From assembly GCF_008370325.1 (NCBI RefSeq), contig NZ_VNIP01000001.1:124001-188000 (forward strand): a stretch of 64,000 bases of DNA. The letters run 5' to 3'. The notes beneath the pieces are model-generated. The model was not told where the DNA came from, did not search any database, and worked only from the letters and a program-made list of their open reading frames with translations. Made by a program: the position numbers and the translations under genes. This document shows positions 8,895 through 18,142 of the stretch, one piece after another; position 1 is the stretch's first letter, and each line of letters starts with the position of its first letter. Origin of the DNA: Martinezella tropici (GTDB lineage: Bacteria > Pseudomonadota > Alphaproteobacteria > Rhizobiales > Rhizobiaceae).

Positions 8895-9920
8895 TCACGC
8901 GGCGACTGCGCGCTTCCGTCTCCATTTTCGCCAGCGGCTGAGCGTCGTCAGCTCGTGGACGATGGCGCCGCCGATCGCCGAGCAGAGGATACAGCCGGTG
9001 ACGAAGACTGGCGCGTTTGCCAGAATGTCGATATTTAGGTGGACGCAAACGACACGCAGCAATGCGAGCGTGAAGGCGTGGGTGATATAGATACTGTAGG
9101 AGGCATCCCCCAGATAATTCAGCGTGGCGATGACCGGGAGCTTCGAGAAGTCGATAGAGACGGCCGAGTACAGGATAACGACGGCCGGGATGCCCCACAT
9201 GTAGGCGCGCATGCTGGCATCGCAGAGCGTTTCGTTGATGAGCAGGAACGAGAATCCCATCACTAGCGCCGGCCAGGCGACGGCCTGCGGCAAGAGGATT
9301 TTGTCGAGATAGAGCTTGGCGAGAAGCACGCCCGCCAGAAACTCGTAGATGATCGGATCGCTATAGAATTTGGCGGCGGTCGTATCGCCAGGGAGGACAC
9401 GGCAGACGACGATGATCGCGGTCATCGCGGCAAACAGCGCGGCAAAGCGCCATTTTTCGCGCACGAGCAGCAGCAGGCCGAAGACGAGATAGAAGAACAT
9501 CTCGTAGTTCAGCGTCCATCCCGGCACGACGACGGGGACGGTCAGCGTTGGATCGGCCGGATTGCGCCATGGAAGGAAGAAGAGGGAGGCGATGAGATGC
9601 GGAAGATCGAAGACCGTCGACTTCAGCAGCGTCGGAGCCACCAGCGCCACGCTGGCGGCAAACAGCGTCGCCAGCCAATAGAGCGGCACGATGCGCTGAA
9701 TGCGGCGCCGGTAGAAATCCAGCGGACGGATTTCACGCCCGGCCGTGGTCAGCCACATGACGAAGCCACTGAGCACGAAGAATATGTCGACGCCGGTCTC
9801 GCCGAAGAGATGGAAAACCGTCTGGAAGCCAGGATCGACCTTCGGCACCTGCAGCACCGAATGAAAATAGACGACCATGAGTGCAGCGATGGCACGCAGA
9901 TACTGCAGCTGAACAAGCAT
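8895..9920 (-). CDS. Acyltransferase family 3 membrane protein, ExoZ-like
   Basis: This 341-residue integral membrane protein starts MLVQLQYLRAIAALMVVYFH, the classic beginning of acyltransferase family 3 with the R-A-I-A and H motif. It continues with FFVLSGFVMW (about residues 51-60), the RRIQRIVPLYWLAT block and about ten hydrophobic helices. Members such as ExoZ and OafA place acetyl groups on exopolysaccharide or O-antigen sugars at the inner membrane. The ATG at 9920 has AGGA 7 bases upstream; a GTG 12 bases earlier is in frame but less well placed. The gene follows the polymerase-like gene by 38 bases on the same strand. The acyl group and sugar target are inference. Confidence 0.88.
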   Translation of the reverse strand: MLVQLQYLRAIAALMVVYFHSVLQVPKVDPGFQTVFHLFGETGVDIFFVLSGFVMWLTTAGREIRPLDFYRRRIQRIVPLYWLATLFAASVALVAPTLLKSTVFDLPHLIASLFFLPWRNPADPTLTVPVVVPGWTLNYEMFFYLVFGLLLLVREKWRFAALFAAMTAIIVVCRVLPGDTTAAKFYSDPIIYEFLAGVLLAKLYLDKILLPQAVAWPALVMGFSFLLINETLCDASMRAYMWGIPAVVILYSAVSIDFSKLPVIATLNYLGDASYSIYITHAFTLALLRVVCVHLNIDILANAPVFVTGCILCSAIGGAIVHELTTLSRWRKWRRKRAVAA

Positions 9921-9958
9921 CCCGATCCTCACGCGGCCGGTGCCGACATGATGTCTGG

Positions 9959-11203
9959 TCAGCCCGGCACTCTGCTTTCGTTTAGGGTCTCCGACTGCGT
10001 CCGAACGGCGCGCGGTCTGTCGGAAACACGCATGTAACCGACGAGCAGCCAGAGCAGTCCGGCGATCTTGATGGAAAAGATTGCCGTACCGCCGATCATC
10101 ATATTCAGAAAAATGAAAAGAGAGAGTGAATGCGCGCAGCGTCTTTGCGCTGCCGTCCTTCCCGCGGGATAGAGGCAGACGAAGAGCCAGAAGACGATCA
10201 GGCCGAAGATCGTCGATCCGTAGATAAGATAGACGTAGCCGCTGTCGGCGAATTCGCCGATACGCGAGATCGACAGGCCGAGCACTGACTGGATATCGAG
10301 CTCCAGCATCTTCTTGATCGTGACCCCGACGCGCCCGGTGAAATTGTCGCCGACCTCGTCCGGCTTCATGAAATGCACGAAGAAGCCGACCAGGATGATG
10401 ACCGGCATCAGGATAAGGCTGAAAGCCTTCGGGATCTTCGGAAACAGAAAATAACCCGCGATGCTGACGCAGGAGAAGATCAACATCGTGCGGGTATCGT
10501 TGGTGAGCAGGATCAAAAGCACCGTCGAGATGAACAGGGCTTTTTCGAGCAGGGCGAGCTTCGGCCAGAAGGAGAGCAGGTAGATGACGATGACGCCGCA
10601 GAAATTGGCGAGCGACACCTGCTCCAGGAAGATCGAGGACGAGCGGTGATCGATGAGGCCGAAGGAGAAGCGGCCCTGGAAACCGAGCGCATTGGCAAAG
10701 AGGCCGGTCGAGTTGAAGCTCGCCTGCTTGATCCCGCGCGTGTTCTCGAAATATTCGCCGGGATGGAACAGGCTGACATAGAAGGGCGTGCTGACGACTT
10801 CGCAGACAAGGAACAGCAGCACCGCCGCGCAGGCGATCCGGAAGGCAAGCCTGACCGTTCGCTCGCTCGCCCAGCTGCCGATGCCGGCAAAACAGAAGAT
10901 GATCAGGATGTTGCGGAACTGGTCGATAAAGGTCAGGCGATTGAAAACGGTGATGTAGATGGTGATGACCAGCGTGAAGACGAGAAAAAGGACGATCGGC
11001 AGATCTTCCTCGTAGATCCCCTTTTTCAGAATGAAAGCCACGCTGGAGATCATCATCAGGCCTTCGCAGAGCACGACATGCGAGACCGAAAGCGGCATGA
11101 TGTTGTGGTTGATATAGGCGAGGATGCAGTTGTAGAGCACCGAAAACAGCGTGATCGCCAGGATCGGATAATCGATGCGCTGTTTATCGGAAAGACTTCT
11201 CAT
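9959..11203 (-). CDS. Wzy/ExoQ-like polysaccharide polymerase or O-antigen ligase family protein
   Basis: This protein of about 414 residues has some ten to twelve hydrophobic helices and a large loop between residues about 150 and 190 (YFENTRGIKQASFNSTG, then GRFSFGLIDHRS). This layout is typical of Wzy polymerases and O-antigen ligases, which join lipid-linked sugar repeats on the periplasmic side. Sequence motifs in this family are weak, so the call rests on topology and on the neighbours: an acyltransferase, a GH5 glucanase, a Wzz-like protein and an NDP-sugar dehydratase. The start at 11203 has GGA 7 bases upstream; an ATG at 11224 is also in frame and would add seven residues. Confidence 0.65.
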   Translation of the reverse strand: MRSLSDKQRIDYPILAITLFSVLYNCILAYINHNIMPLSVSHVVLCEGLMMISSVAFILKKGIYEEDLPIVLFLVFTLVITIYITVFNRLTFIDQFRNILIIFCFAGIGSWASERTVRLAFRIACAAVLLFLVCEVVSTPFYVSLFHPGEYFENTRGIKQASFNSTGLFANALGFQGRFSFGLIDHRSSSIFLEQVSLANFCGVIVIYLLSFWPKLALLEKALFISTVLLILLTNDTRTMLIFSCVSIAGYFLFPKIPKAFSLILMPVIILVGFFVHFMKPDEVGDNFTGRVGVTIKKMLELDIQSVLGLSISRIGEFADSGYVYLIYGSTIFGLIVFWLFVCLYPAGRTAAQRRCAHSLSLFIFLNMMIGGTAIFSIKIAGLLWLLVGYMRVSDRPRAVRTQSETLNESRVPG

Positions 11204-11308
11204 CTGTTGTCCGGGCTGCCGCATGCTTTGGCCGGCGCAACGATAGCAGTCTCATGATTCGCGACAAAGCGCCAACCGCCTGCTTGCGCCGCGGGTTCTC
11301 ACCGTCGA

Positions 11309-12391
11309 TCAGCCCGCCGGCTTCACGACCGTGCAGCTCGGCGCCAGGGGCGCCTTCTTGCCAATGGCGGCCGTGATCGTCTTCATCTGCGGCCGGTCCT
11401 TGCCGTTGCGCGGCTGCACGTTCAATGGTTCCTCCGCCGGCCACCACTCGCCCGCAGCCCAATAGCTCCAGCCGAGCCACGCATCGCTATTATCAGCCAT
11501 GATGCCGAAGACGGCCTTCAGCCCGTCGAGGCATGGCTGGGTGCCTGGCACGCCGAATTCGCCGAGAAAGCCGCGCTTGCCATTCTTGCGCAGCCAGTCC
11601 GTGACATCAAGCAATCCCTTTTGCGCACTGTCGCTGCCGTCGCAGGCGGTGTGTGTGCCGGAGCTGTCGGCATCGAGATATTGATGGAATTCGAAGGCGT
11701 AGAAATCGAGCGGGTCCTTGATGCCGAGCATGACCGTGCCATTGGCACCGCCGCCCAGAACGTCGGCAGACCAGCTATGCGCCCCCGTCCAGTTCGTGCC
11801 GGGCACGAGAATAAGGTTGCGCGCGCCGACGGTGCGGATGCTGCGGATGGCCGCATTGGCCGCCTCCAGCCAGTCGGGCGCCTTGATGTCGTGCGGCTCG
11901 TTCATCAGGCCGAAGAGGACGCCCTTGCGGTTGGCGAATTCGATCGCCAGCCGTGCCCAGAAGTCACCGAAGGCAAGATCCGTCGCAGGCGCCTGCGTCA
12001 GCTGGGTCTTGTCGTAATAGCCGAAATTGTGCGGATCGAGGAGCACGGCCATGCCATGCTTCTGGATGAGATCGACGGCATCCTTCAGCCGCTGCAGCTC
12101 CGCGCCGTCGAAAGGCTGCCCCAGCACCGGCTGCAGGCGCTCCCAGCGGAAGGGCAGGCGCACGATATTCATGCCCTTGTTCGCGAAATAGCGCACGGTC
12201 TCTTCCGAGGCATATGTATAGTTGATGCCGAGCGCCCCGTCGCGGTCGCCATATTCGGCGCCGGAAAGATTGATGCCGCGATAACAGAGCTGCGAGGCGG
12301 CAAAGCCATCATCGGCTTGCGCGACAATGGACGCAATGGCCACCGCCGCGGCAAGCGCACGATGCAGCAATCTCGTCATCGGTCCGGTCAT
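11309..12391 (-). CDS. Secreted glycoside hydrolase family 5 (endoglucanase-like)
   Basis: This 360-residue secreted enzyme has a signal peptide (residues 1-32, ending GFAA) followed by a single GH5 barrel. The catalytic acid/base is Glu165 in LMNEPH and the nucleophile is Glu278 in FLGEFGVP. Other conserved points are NIVRLPFRWERLQP (75-88) and the FEFHQYLD strand (233-240). The family cuts beta-1,4-glucans and related polymers. ATG at 12391 has AGGAG 8 bases upstream. The gene stands between the polymerase-like gene (same strand) and the divergent Wzz-like gene, so trimming of the exopolysaccharide made by this cluster, or of cellulose, is more likely than feeding. That role is inference. 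Confidence 0.88.
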   Translation of the reverse strand: MTGPMTRLLHRALAAAVAIASIVAQADDGFAASQLCYRGINLSGAEYGDRDGALGINYTYASEETVRYFANKGMNIVRLPFRWERLQPVLGQPFDGAELQRLKDAVDLIQKHGMAVLLDPHNFGYYDKTQLTQAPATDLAFGDFWARLAIEFANRKGVLFGLMNEPHDIKAPDWLEAANAAIRSIRTVGARNLILVPGTNWTGAHSWSADVLGGGANGTVMLGIKDPLDFYAFEFHQYLDADSSGTHTACDGSDSAQKGLLDVTDWLRKNGKRGFLGEFGVPGTQPCLDGLKAVFGIMADNSDAWLGWSYWAAGEWWPAEEPLNVQPRNGKDRPQMKTITAAIGKKAPLAPSCTVVKPAG

Positions 12392-12583
12392 TGCACGCTC
12401 CTGTTGGCGGTGAAGGCGCTGTTTTCATAAGGCTGGTCCCGTTGAACAATGATGAATGAGAGGCGCAGCCGTTGCCGCTGCCTCGACTTCCTCCGAGTGT
12501 CCTTAATGTTCCGTTAGCCAAACATTTCTAAACTCCTTGCATCCGCTGGGCGCAACAGGTCTGCGGAGCGTAGAAAGCCTGGC

Positions 12584-14254
12584 ATGAGCTCCATGGAACG
12601 AAACAAGCGATCGGACCAACTTTCGGGTTGGCGCGGCATCGAGCCGTCTGACGGATACCGTCAGGGCCTGCGTTCGCGCAGCCCGGTGCTGCGTCCGCGC
12701 GACTTCGTTTCCGGCGTCGAGCCCGCCGCGGCTGTTCGGCCGATCGACACGGCGACACATGGCGCAGGCAAGAGCGAGCCGCCGCCGCGCGAATTTCAGC
12801 CCGATGCAAGACCGCAGCCCGCGGCCGAGCCGGTTGCCGCCGTTGCCCCGGTAGTGGAAGCCGCCACAATTGCCACGCCGCCGAGTGCCGCCGCACCGCC
12901 GGTGCCCGCAGCGATGGCTGATGTGCCGTTGCTCGATCTGCGCTCGGCCATTGCCTCAATCTGGGCGAAGAAGCTCGTGGTCCTTGCCCTCGCCGGCGCC
13001 GGCGCCGTGCTGGGCGCGGCCATCATTCCGCTGATACCTCAGAAATTTACGGCTGAAACCAGTCTCTACTTCGATCCGCGCCCGGTCGGCGCTTCCGATT
13101 CCGCCCAGCAGGCTCCCACGGCGCCGGAATTGATCACGACGATGATCGACAGCCAGACGCAGATCCTGTCTTCGGGCAAGGTGCTCGGCCGGGTCGTCGA
13201 TGCGTTGAAGCTCGATCAGGATCCGCAGTTCGATGGCGGCGCCAGCGGCGAGGCGGCGAAATATGTCGCGGCCGCCGCGCTCGCGAAAGCCGTGCAGATC
13301 GCCCGCGAGGCAAGCACCTATGTCGTAACAGCGAAGGTGACGACCGGCGATCCGCAAAAATCGGCCAGAATTGCCAACCAGCTCGTGGCTTCCTTCATGG
13401 AAGAAGAGAGCAAGGCCGCGTCGAACAGCTACAAGAGCAGCAATACCGCGCTGGACTCCCGTCTCGACGATCTGCGCCGGCAGGTACTATCAGCCGAGAA
13501 AGCCGTCGAAACCTATCGTGCCGACAATGACATGGTGGCTGTCGAAGGCAATCTGATTTCCGACAAGCGCCTGACCGCGCTGAACGACATGCTGGTCACC
13601 GCCCAGCAGAAGACGATCGAGGCGAAAGCCCGTGCCGACTCGGCCGGCAAGTTGAGCTTCGAGGATGTGGTTTCCAACAATCCTTCCTCCGGGGCGACGT
13701 CGAACGCATTGAGCAGCCTGCGGCAGCAATATGCGGCGCTAGCCGCCAATGTCGGCAGCCTTCAAAGCCAGCTTGGCGCCCGTCATCCGCGCCTGCTCGC
13801 CGCCAAATCCTCCCTGGAAAGCCTTGGCGTGGAAATCCGGGCCGAGTTGCAGCGGCAGATGACCTCGGCCCGCGCCGACTACGAACAGTCGCAGAAGGCC
13901 GAGCAGGATATCGCCAAGGAACTTGCGGTACAGAAAGCCTCGCAAGTCAACACATCGGGCAAGCTGGTCGGCCTGAACGAGCTGCAGCGCAAAGCGACTG
14001 CTGCCCGCGATCTCTATGAATCGCTCTTGAAGCGGTCCGGCCAGGCCGGCGACGCCCAGGATTTGTCGCAAAGCAATATTCGCGTGATCTCAGAGGCCGA
14101 ACCGCCGCTGAAGGCGGATGGGCCTAGCCGGAAGGTGATGATGGTCGCGGGCCTGATCGCCGGCGCGATGTTCGGTGCGGGCCTCGGCATGGCTTTTGCC
14201 ATCCTCCTCGGCCTGTTTCGGCACCCCGTCATCCGCGGCTATTTCGGCAAATGA
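12584..14254 (+). CDS. Wzz/GumC-like polysaccharide chain-length or export protein, no kinase domain
   Basis: This 556-residue protein starts with a proline- and alanine-rich cytoplasmic region of about 110 residues. A first membrane helix follows (about 130-153, LVVLALAGAGAVLGAAIIPL), then a large periplasmic part with long coiled-coil stretches (about 250-480), and a second helix near 515-540. This is the Wzz/GumC/ExoP arrangement. ExoP-type proteins carry a carboxyl-terminal tyrosine autokinase with Walker motifs; here the chain ends soon after the second helix, so that domain is absent. It acts at the inner membrane to set polymer length or couple polymerisation to export. The gene is divergent from the GH5 gene across 192 bases that must hold both promoters. 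Start choice between 12584 and 12593 is open. Confidence 0.85.
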   Translation: MSSMERNKRSDQLSGWRGIEPSDGYRQGLRSRSPVLRPRDFVSGVEPAAAVRPIDTATHGAGKSEPPPREFQPDARPQPAAEPVAAVAPVVEAATIATPPSAAAPPVPAAMADVPLLDLRSAIASIWAKKLVVLALAGAGAVLGAAIIPLIPQKFTAETSLYFDPRPVGASDSAQQAPTAPELITTMIDSQTQILSSGKVLGRVVDALKLDQDPQFDGGASGEAAKYVAAAALAKAVQIAREASTYVVTAKVTTGDPQKSARIANQLVASFMEEESKAASNSYKSSNTALDSRLDDLRRQVLSAEKAVETYRADNDMVAVEGNLISDKRLTALNDMLVTAQQKTIEAKARADSAGKLSFEDVVSNNPSSGATSNALSSLRQQYAALAANVGSLQSQLGARHPRLLAAKSSLESLGVEIRAELQRQMTSARADYEQSQKAEQDIAKELAVQKASQVNTSGKLVGLNELQRKATAARDLYESLLKRSGQAGDAQDLSQSNIRVISEAEPPLKADGPSRKVMMVAGLIAGAMFGAGLGMAFAILLGLFRHPVIRGYFGK

Positions 14255-14466
14255 GCTCTTTTCCGCCTTTTGCGCCAGGGCTTCTTCAGGATCGGGGATG
14301 CAATTGCGCGCCGGCTGTTCTAAATGTAAATCGGCTCTGGGAATGATTGGATCTTGCGAATAGACGCGCGATACAGTCATTAGGGGTCGTATGGTACTTT
14401 GTGAGACAATCTATGCGAGAAAAGCGGTGCGCTACTCCGATGACTGGCGCCGAGGAAAACTGACCG

Positions 14467-16449
14467 ATGGTGCCCGCTGATAAACTCGTTTTGCCATTTC
14501 TGGCGCTGCCGCGCTCGACCAAGCGTGCGCTGGCGCTGCTGGTCGATGCCAGCCTTTGCGTGCTCACGGTCTGGTTCGCCTATTGTCTGCGTCTCGACGA
14601 TTGGGTCATTCTTGAAGGCGTCGAATGGCTGCCGGCCATCGTCTCCCTGCTCGTCGCCATACCGATCTTCATCGTCCTTGGCCTTTATCGCGCCATTTTC
14701 CGATATGCGGGCCTTTCGGCTTTCGTGACCGTCGTCAAGGCGGTCGCGATCTATGCGCTCGCCTTCATGACGATTTTTACCGCGATCAGCGTGCCGGGCG
14801 TGCCGCGCACGGTCGGCATATTGCAGCCGCTGCTGCTACTGATCGCAATCGGCCTGTCGCGCATGTGGACGCGCTACTGGCTCGGCAATGCCTATCAGCG
14901 GCTCCTCAATCGCAATCAGCTTGCCAAGGTTCTGGTCTACGGCGCCGGCGCTTCGGGACGGCAGCTTACGGGCGCGCTTGCCAATAGCGCCGAGCTGAAT
15001 GTCGTCGGCTATCTCGATGACGACCGCAACCTGCATGGCAGCATCATGGGCGGCCTGCCGATCTACGCTCCAGCCGATCTATCGGGGCTCGTGGTCTCGG
15101 GCGATATCAAGGGCGTGCTGCTTGCCTTGCCGAATGCCACGCGGCAACGGCGCAATGAAATCCTCGAAAGCATGCGAAAGGCGCGCGTGACCGTCAGGAC
15201 CATGCCCGATCTGACCGCGCTCGCCCAGGGTCGTGTTGCGGTCTCGGATCTGCGCGAACTGGATATCGAGGACCTGCTCGGCCGCAATGTGATCGCCCCC
15301 GACCGCGCCCTGATCGAGAAGAACATACGCGGCAAGGTGGTCATGGTGACCGGAGCCGGCGGCTCGATCGGCGGCGAGCTCTGCCGTCAGATCCTGAAGA
15401 ACGAGCCGTCCTCGCTCTTGCTGGTGGAACAGAGCGAATTCGCCCTCTATGCCATTCACGGCGAGCTGGAGAAATCGGCAGCCTCCGCCGGCCATGCCGA
15501 TGTACGCATCATCCCCTTTCTTGCCTCCGTCAGGGACGGCCAGCGACTCAGGCAGATCATGGAAGCATGGCGGCCGAAGACTGTGTATCATGCCGCCGCT
15601 TACAAGCACGTGCCGCTCGTCGAGTACAATCCCGTCGAGGGTATCCGCAACAATGTGCTGGGAACGCTGATAGCGGCCGAAGCCGCCCGCGATCATGGCG
15701 TCGAGAGTTTCGTCCTCATCAGCACCGACAAGGCAGTGCGTCCGACCAATATCATGGGCGCGAGCAAGCGCCTGGCGGAAATGGTGCTGCAGGCGATGAA
15801 TGCCGATCGCAAACCGGGTACCGACAGCACCAATTTCGCCATGGTGCGCTTCGGCAACGTGCTGGGCTCCTCCGGTTCGGTCGTGCCGCTGTTTCGCCAG
15901 CAGATTCGCGATGGCGGGCCGATCACGCTGACCCATCCCGATATCACCCGTTACTTCATGACCATCCCCGAGGCATCGCAGCTGGTCATCCAGGCAGGCG
16001 CGATGTCGGCGGGCGGCGACGTCTTCCTGCTCGACATGGGTGAGCCCGTGCGCATTGCCGATCTCGCCCGGCGCATGGTGGAATTGTCCGGTCTGACCGT
16101 GCGGGATGCGGATGAGCCGGAAGGCGACATCGAGTTGGAAATCACCGGCTTGAGGCCTGGCGAAAAGCTCTATGAGGAACTTCTGATCGGCGATAACCCG
16201 CAACCGACCACCCATCCGCGCATCATGCAGGCGAAGGAAGATTTCCTGCCCTGGCCGGAGCTGTCGAAGCGGCTTGCAGCGCTGGAGGCGGCGCTGGAGA
16301 AAAACGACATCCCCCTTGCCAGAGCGCTGCTGCAGAAGCTCGTCTCCGGCTATGCGCCCAGCAGCGAAGTGGTCGATCTCGTTTATCGGGAGCGCGAGAC
16401 GGACTTGACGGTCGATCAGCCGAATCTCGACAATGTCGCGCAGCTATAG
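14467..16449 (+). CDS. Membrane NDP-sugar dehydratase/epimerase, FlaA1/CapD/WbpM family
   Basis: The protein has 660 residues. Four hydrophobic helices lie within the first 130 residues, followed by a CoA-binding-like Rossmann fold (VLVYGAGASGRQL, 155-167) and a catalytic extended SDR domain with TGAGGSIGGE at 295-304. The usual Tyr-x-x-x-Lys pair reads Met430-Gly-Ala-Ser-Lys434, with Ser419-Thr-Asp-Lys before it. A Met in place of the Tyr is known from WbpM-type 4,6-dehydratases, so this is a normal trait of the subfamily. The enzyme dehydrates UDP-GlcNAc or a related sugar nucleotide to supply deoxy- or amino-sugars for surface polysaccharide. It follows the Wzz-like gene by 212 bases on the same strand. 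Confidence 0.92.
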   Translation: MVPADKLVLPFLALPRSTKRALALLVDASLCVLTVWFAYCLRLDDWVILEGVEWLPAIVSLLVAIPIFIVLGLYRAIFRYAGLSAFVTVVKAVAIYALAFMTIFTAISVPGVPRTVGILQPLLLLIAIGLSRMWTRYWLGNAYQRLLNRNQLAKVLVYGAGASGRQLTGALANSAELNVVGYLDDDRNLHGSIMGGLPIYAPADLSGLVVSGDIKGVLLALPNATRQRRNEILESMRKARVTVRTMPDLTALAQGRVAVSDLRELDIEDLLGRNVIAPDRALIEKNIRGKVVMVTGAGGSIGGELCRQILKNEPSSLLLVEQSEFALYAIHGELEKSAASAGHADVRIIPFLASVRDGQRLRQIMEAWRPKTVYHAAAYKHVPLVEYNPVEGIRNNVLGTLIAAEAARDHGVESFVLISTDKAVRPTNIMGASKRLAEMVLQAMNADRKPGTDSTNFAMVRFGNVLGSSGSVVPLFRQQIRDGGPITLTHPDITRYFMTIPEASQLVIQAGAMSAGGDVFLLDMGEPVRIADLARRMVELSGLTVRDADEPEGDIELEITGLRPGEKLYEELLIGDNPQPTTHPRIMQAKEDFLPWPELSKRLAALEAALEKNDIPLARALLQKLVSGYAPSSEVVDLVYRERETDLTVDQPNLDNVAQL

Positions 16450-16489
16450 ATGCAGTTTGAGGAATTGAACGGCGGCGGTTCTATCAAGC

Positions 16490-17356
16490 TCAGCGTTCGC
16501 TCAAGCTCGCCGCTGCTTCCTTGACGGCGTAGCGCCAGCGGCGCATCTGGTCGCATGTACGGAACCAATGCGCCGTCAGCCGCAACAGGAAATGCCGCTT
16601 GACGGCGCGATAGTGAACGCGCTTGCCGATGGTGGTGGCGGCGCGGTGCGGGCTGAAGTCGACAAGATTTTCAAATGTCGTGAAGGTTTCCACGCCGGTC
16701 GACCAGCCGCGCTCAAGGGCGACGTCATAAGGAAGAAGCATGGGCTTCAGCGTCGTTAGCAGCTTCTTGGCGGCCTTGCGGTTGACGACATAGCAGGCAG
16801 CCGACCCCTGCGGGCCGTGCATGCAGCGGCCGACGACATCGTTTTCGGTAGTTTCGCAGATCGCTTTGAAGCCGACGAGGCGATGGTTGACGAGCTTGAC
16901 GAGGCGCGCCCCTTGAACGCTTTCCATGGCTGCGATCGCGCGTGGGATCAGCCGCTCATTGAGCTCGACGTCATCTTCCATGATGATGGCCATCTTGTCG
17001 CCGCTGGCGACAAACTGCTCCAAAGCAAGCAGATGGCTGCGATAGCAGCCGTATTCGCCGGGCAGAAGCTTGCGGCCATTGTGATAGATGAACGACTTCG
17101 GATGGAAATCGATGCGATCGCGCTCCGCGATCGCGCGACCGTCGACGGCCGGAATACGCGTGATGTCCAGGTCGTATTCCACCGCCTGGCTGCATAGGCG
17201 CTCCCAACGCTCGCGCGACCGGTCGAGGTTGATGACATAGATGCGAAGCTGCTGAGCGGCTTCGTCAGCAATGTCAGGGTCGACAAGGCGAGGGATACGA
17301 TTAATCTGTTCGAGAATGACTGTTACTCCTGCAAACAGAAATCGTGGCGACAGCAA
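16490..17356 (-). CDS. Glycosyltransferase family 25 (LPS/surface polysaccharide type)
   Basis: The protein of up to 288 residues shows the GT25 core: IYVINLDRSRERW near residue 40, GEYGCYRSHLLAL near 100 and the metal-binding IIMEDDVEL near 124. It probably adds a sugar to lipopolysaccharide or the polymer of this cluster in the cytoplasm. It is convergent with the dehydratase gene, 40 bases apart. The start is uncertain. The frame opens at a TTG (17356) with no ribosome site. AGGAG sits at 17326-17330, and 8 bases further on the in-frame codon is ATT at 17315-17317. Either a non-standard AUU start or a poorly initiated TTG start is needed. The catalytic domain is complete with both. Confidence 0.85.
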   Translation of the reverse strand: MLSPRFLFAGVTVILEQINRIPRLVDPDIADEAAQQLRIYVINLDRSRERWERLCSQAVEYDLDITRIPAVDGRAIAERDRIDFHPKSFIYHNGRKLLPGEYGCYRSHLLALEQFVASGDKMAIIMEDDVELNERLIPRAIAAMESVQGARLVKLVNHRLVGFKAICETTENDVVGRCMHGPQGSAACYVVNRKAAKKLLTTLKPMLLPYDVALERGWSTGVETFTTFENLVDFSPHRAATTIGKRVHYRAVKRHFLLRLTAHWFRTCDQMRRWRYAVKEAAASLSER

Positions 17357-17613
17357 CTAAGAAGACATTTCTACTACTATATAACATGCTTATGACTTGT
17401 CGCAAATGCCGGCTGCACGCCCATGTTGTATTCGTGGATAAAAGCATTTTATTTGGTGTAACGTAGCGTGAACGAGTTTCCGTCGGCGCCCGAACGATCA
17501 TTTGAACACGATTTCGACGGGCGGCGTGTTGGCGCGCAACAGCGGCGTCATTATATTCAGACCACGGGGCGCTGAAGTGTTGCATTCGTATGGGTAAAGG
17601 ATCGTCGTAAGTC

Positions 17614-17946
17614 ATGTTGACCAAATCGAAAATCGCCATTGCTGCGCTGCTTCTGGCGGGTCTCATGCCTATGCCTGCCTTTGCCGAGAACCCGCTTCTC
17701 CCGAAGCCATATGTAGCTCCCGTCTATCCTTACAAGAACCTGCCGGGCGTAACTGCGCCAAAAATGGCGGCTGACGAGAAATTTCAATGCCGCACGACCA
17801 CCTTGCATTCGGATTATTTCCGCGAAGGCCTGTTTTACCGGAGCCTTCCGCGCCTCGGTTACGTCTGCGACCAGGATGGCGTGATTTCCAGCAGCACAAG
17901 AAAACCGAACTATCAATACTGGCAATATAACGGCCCGGACAGATAA
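17614..17946 (+). CDS. Small secreted hypothetical protein
   Basis: This 110-residue protein has a signal peptide (MLTKSKIAIAALLLAGLMPM, cleavage near AFAE at residues 22-25). The mature part is short, rich in Pro and Tyr, and holds two Cys (in FQCRTT and GYVCDQ) that could form a disulfide bond in the periplasm. I recognise no family. It stands alone, downstream of an AT-rich stretch (17357-17613) likely to hold its promoter, and is followed within 50 bases by a strong terminator, so it is probably transcribed by itself. Confidence 0.75.
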   Translation: MLTKSKIAIAALLLAGLMPMPAFAENPLLPKPYVAPVYPYKNLPGVTAPKMAADEKFQCRTTTLHSDYFREGLFYRSLPRLGYVCDQDGVISSSTRKPNYQYWQYNGPDR

Positions 17947-17991
17947 TAGCGTCCGGCTCTGCCGAAATAAGCAGCAATCCAGTCAAATCGC

Positions 17992-18025
17992 GCGCAGCCT
18001 CATCCTTGAAGGGCTGCGCTTTTTT
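17992..18025 (+). terminator. Rho-independent terminator after the secreted small protein
   Basis: An 8-base perfect stem, GCGCAGCC with GGCTGCGC, closes a 12-base loop and is followed directly by six T residues. It lies 45 bases after the stop codon of the gene at 17614-17946 and isolates it from the sugar transport operon. Confidence 0.9.
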
Positions 18026-18142
18026 AGGCGATAAACTGAAAATGAATTTCATGTTTTGGAGTAAATGCGCGAACGTCGTTGACGAATGCGAAAATTTGCC
18101 CCAAGCTTACGAAAATAAATTACGTAATGGGAACATAAAAGC

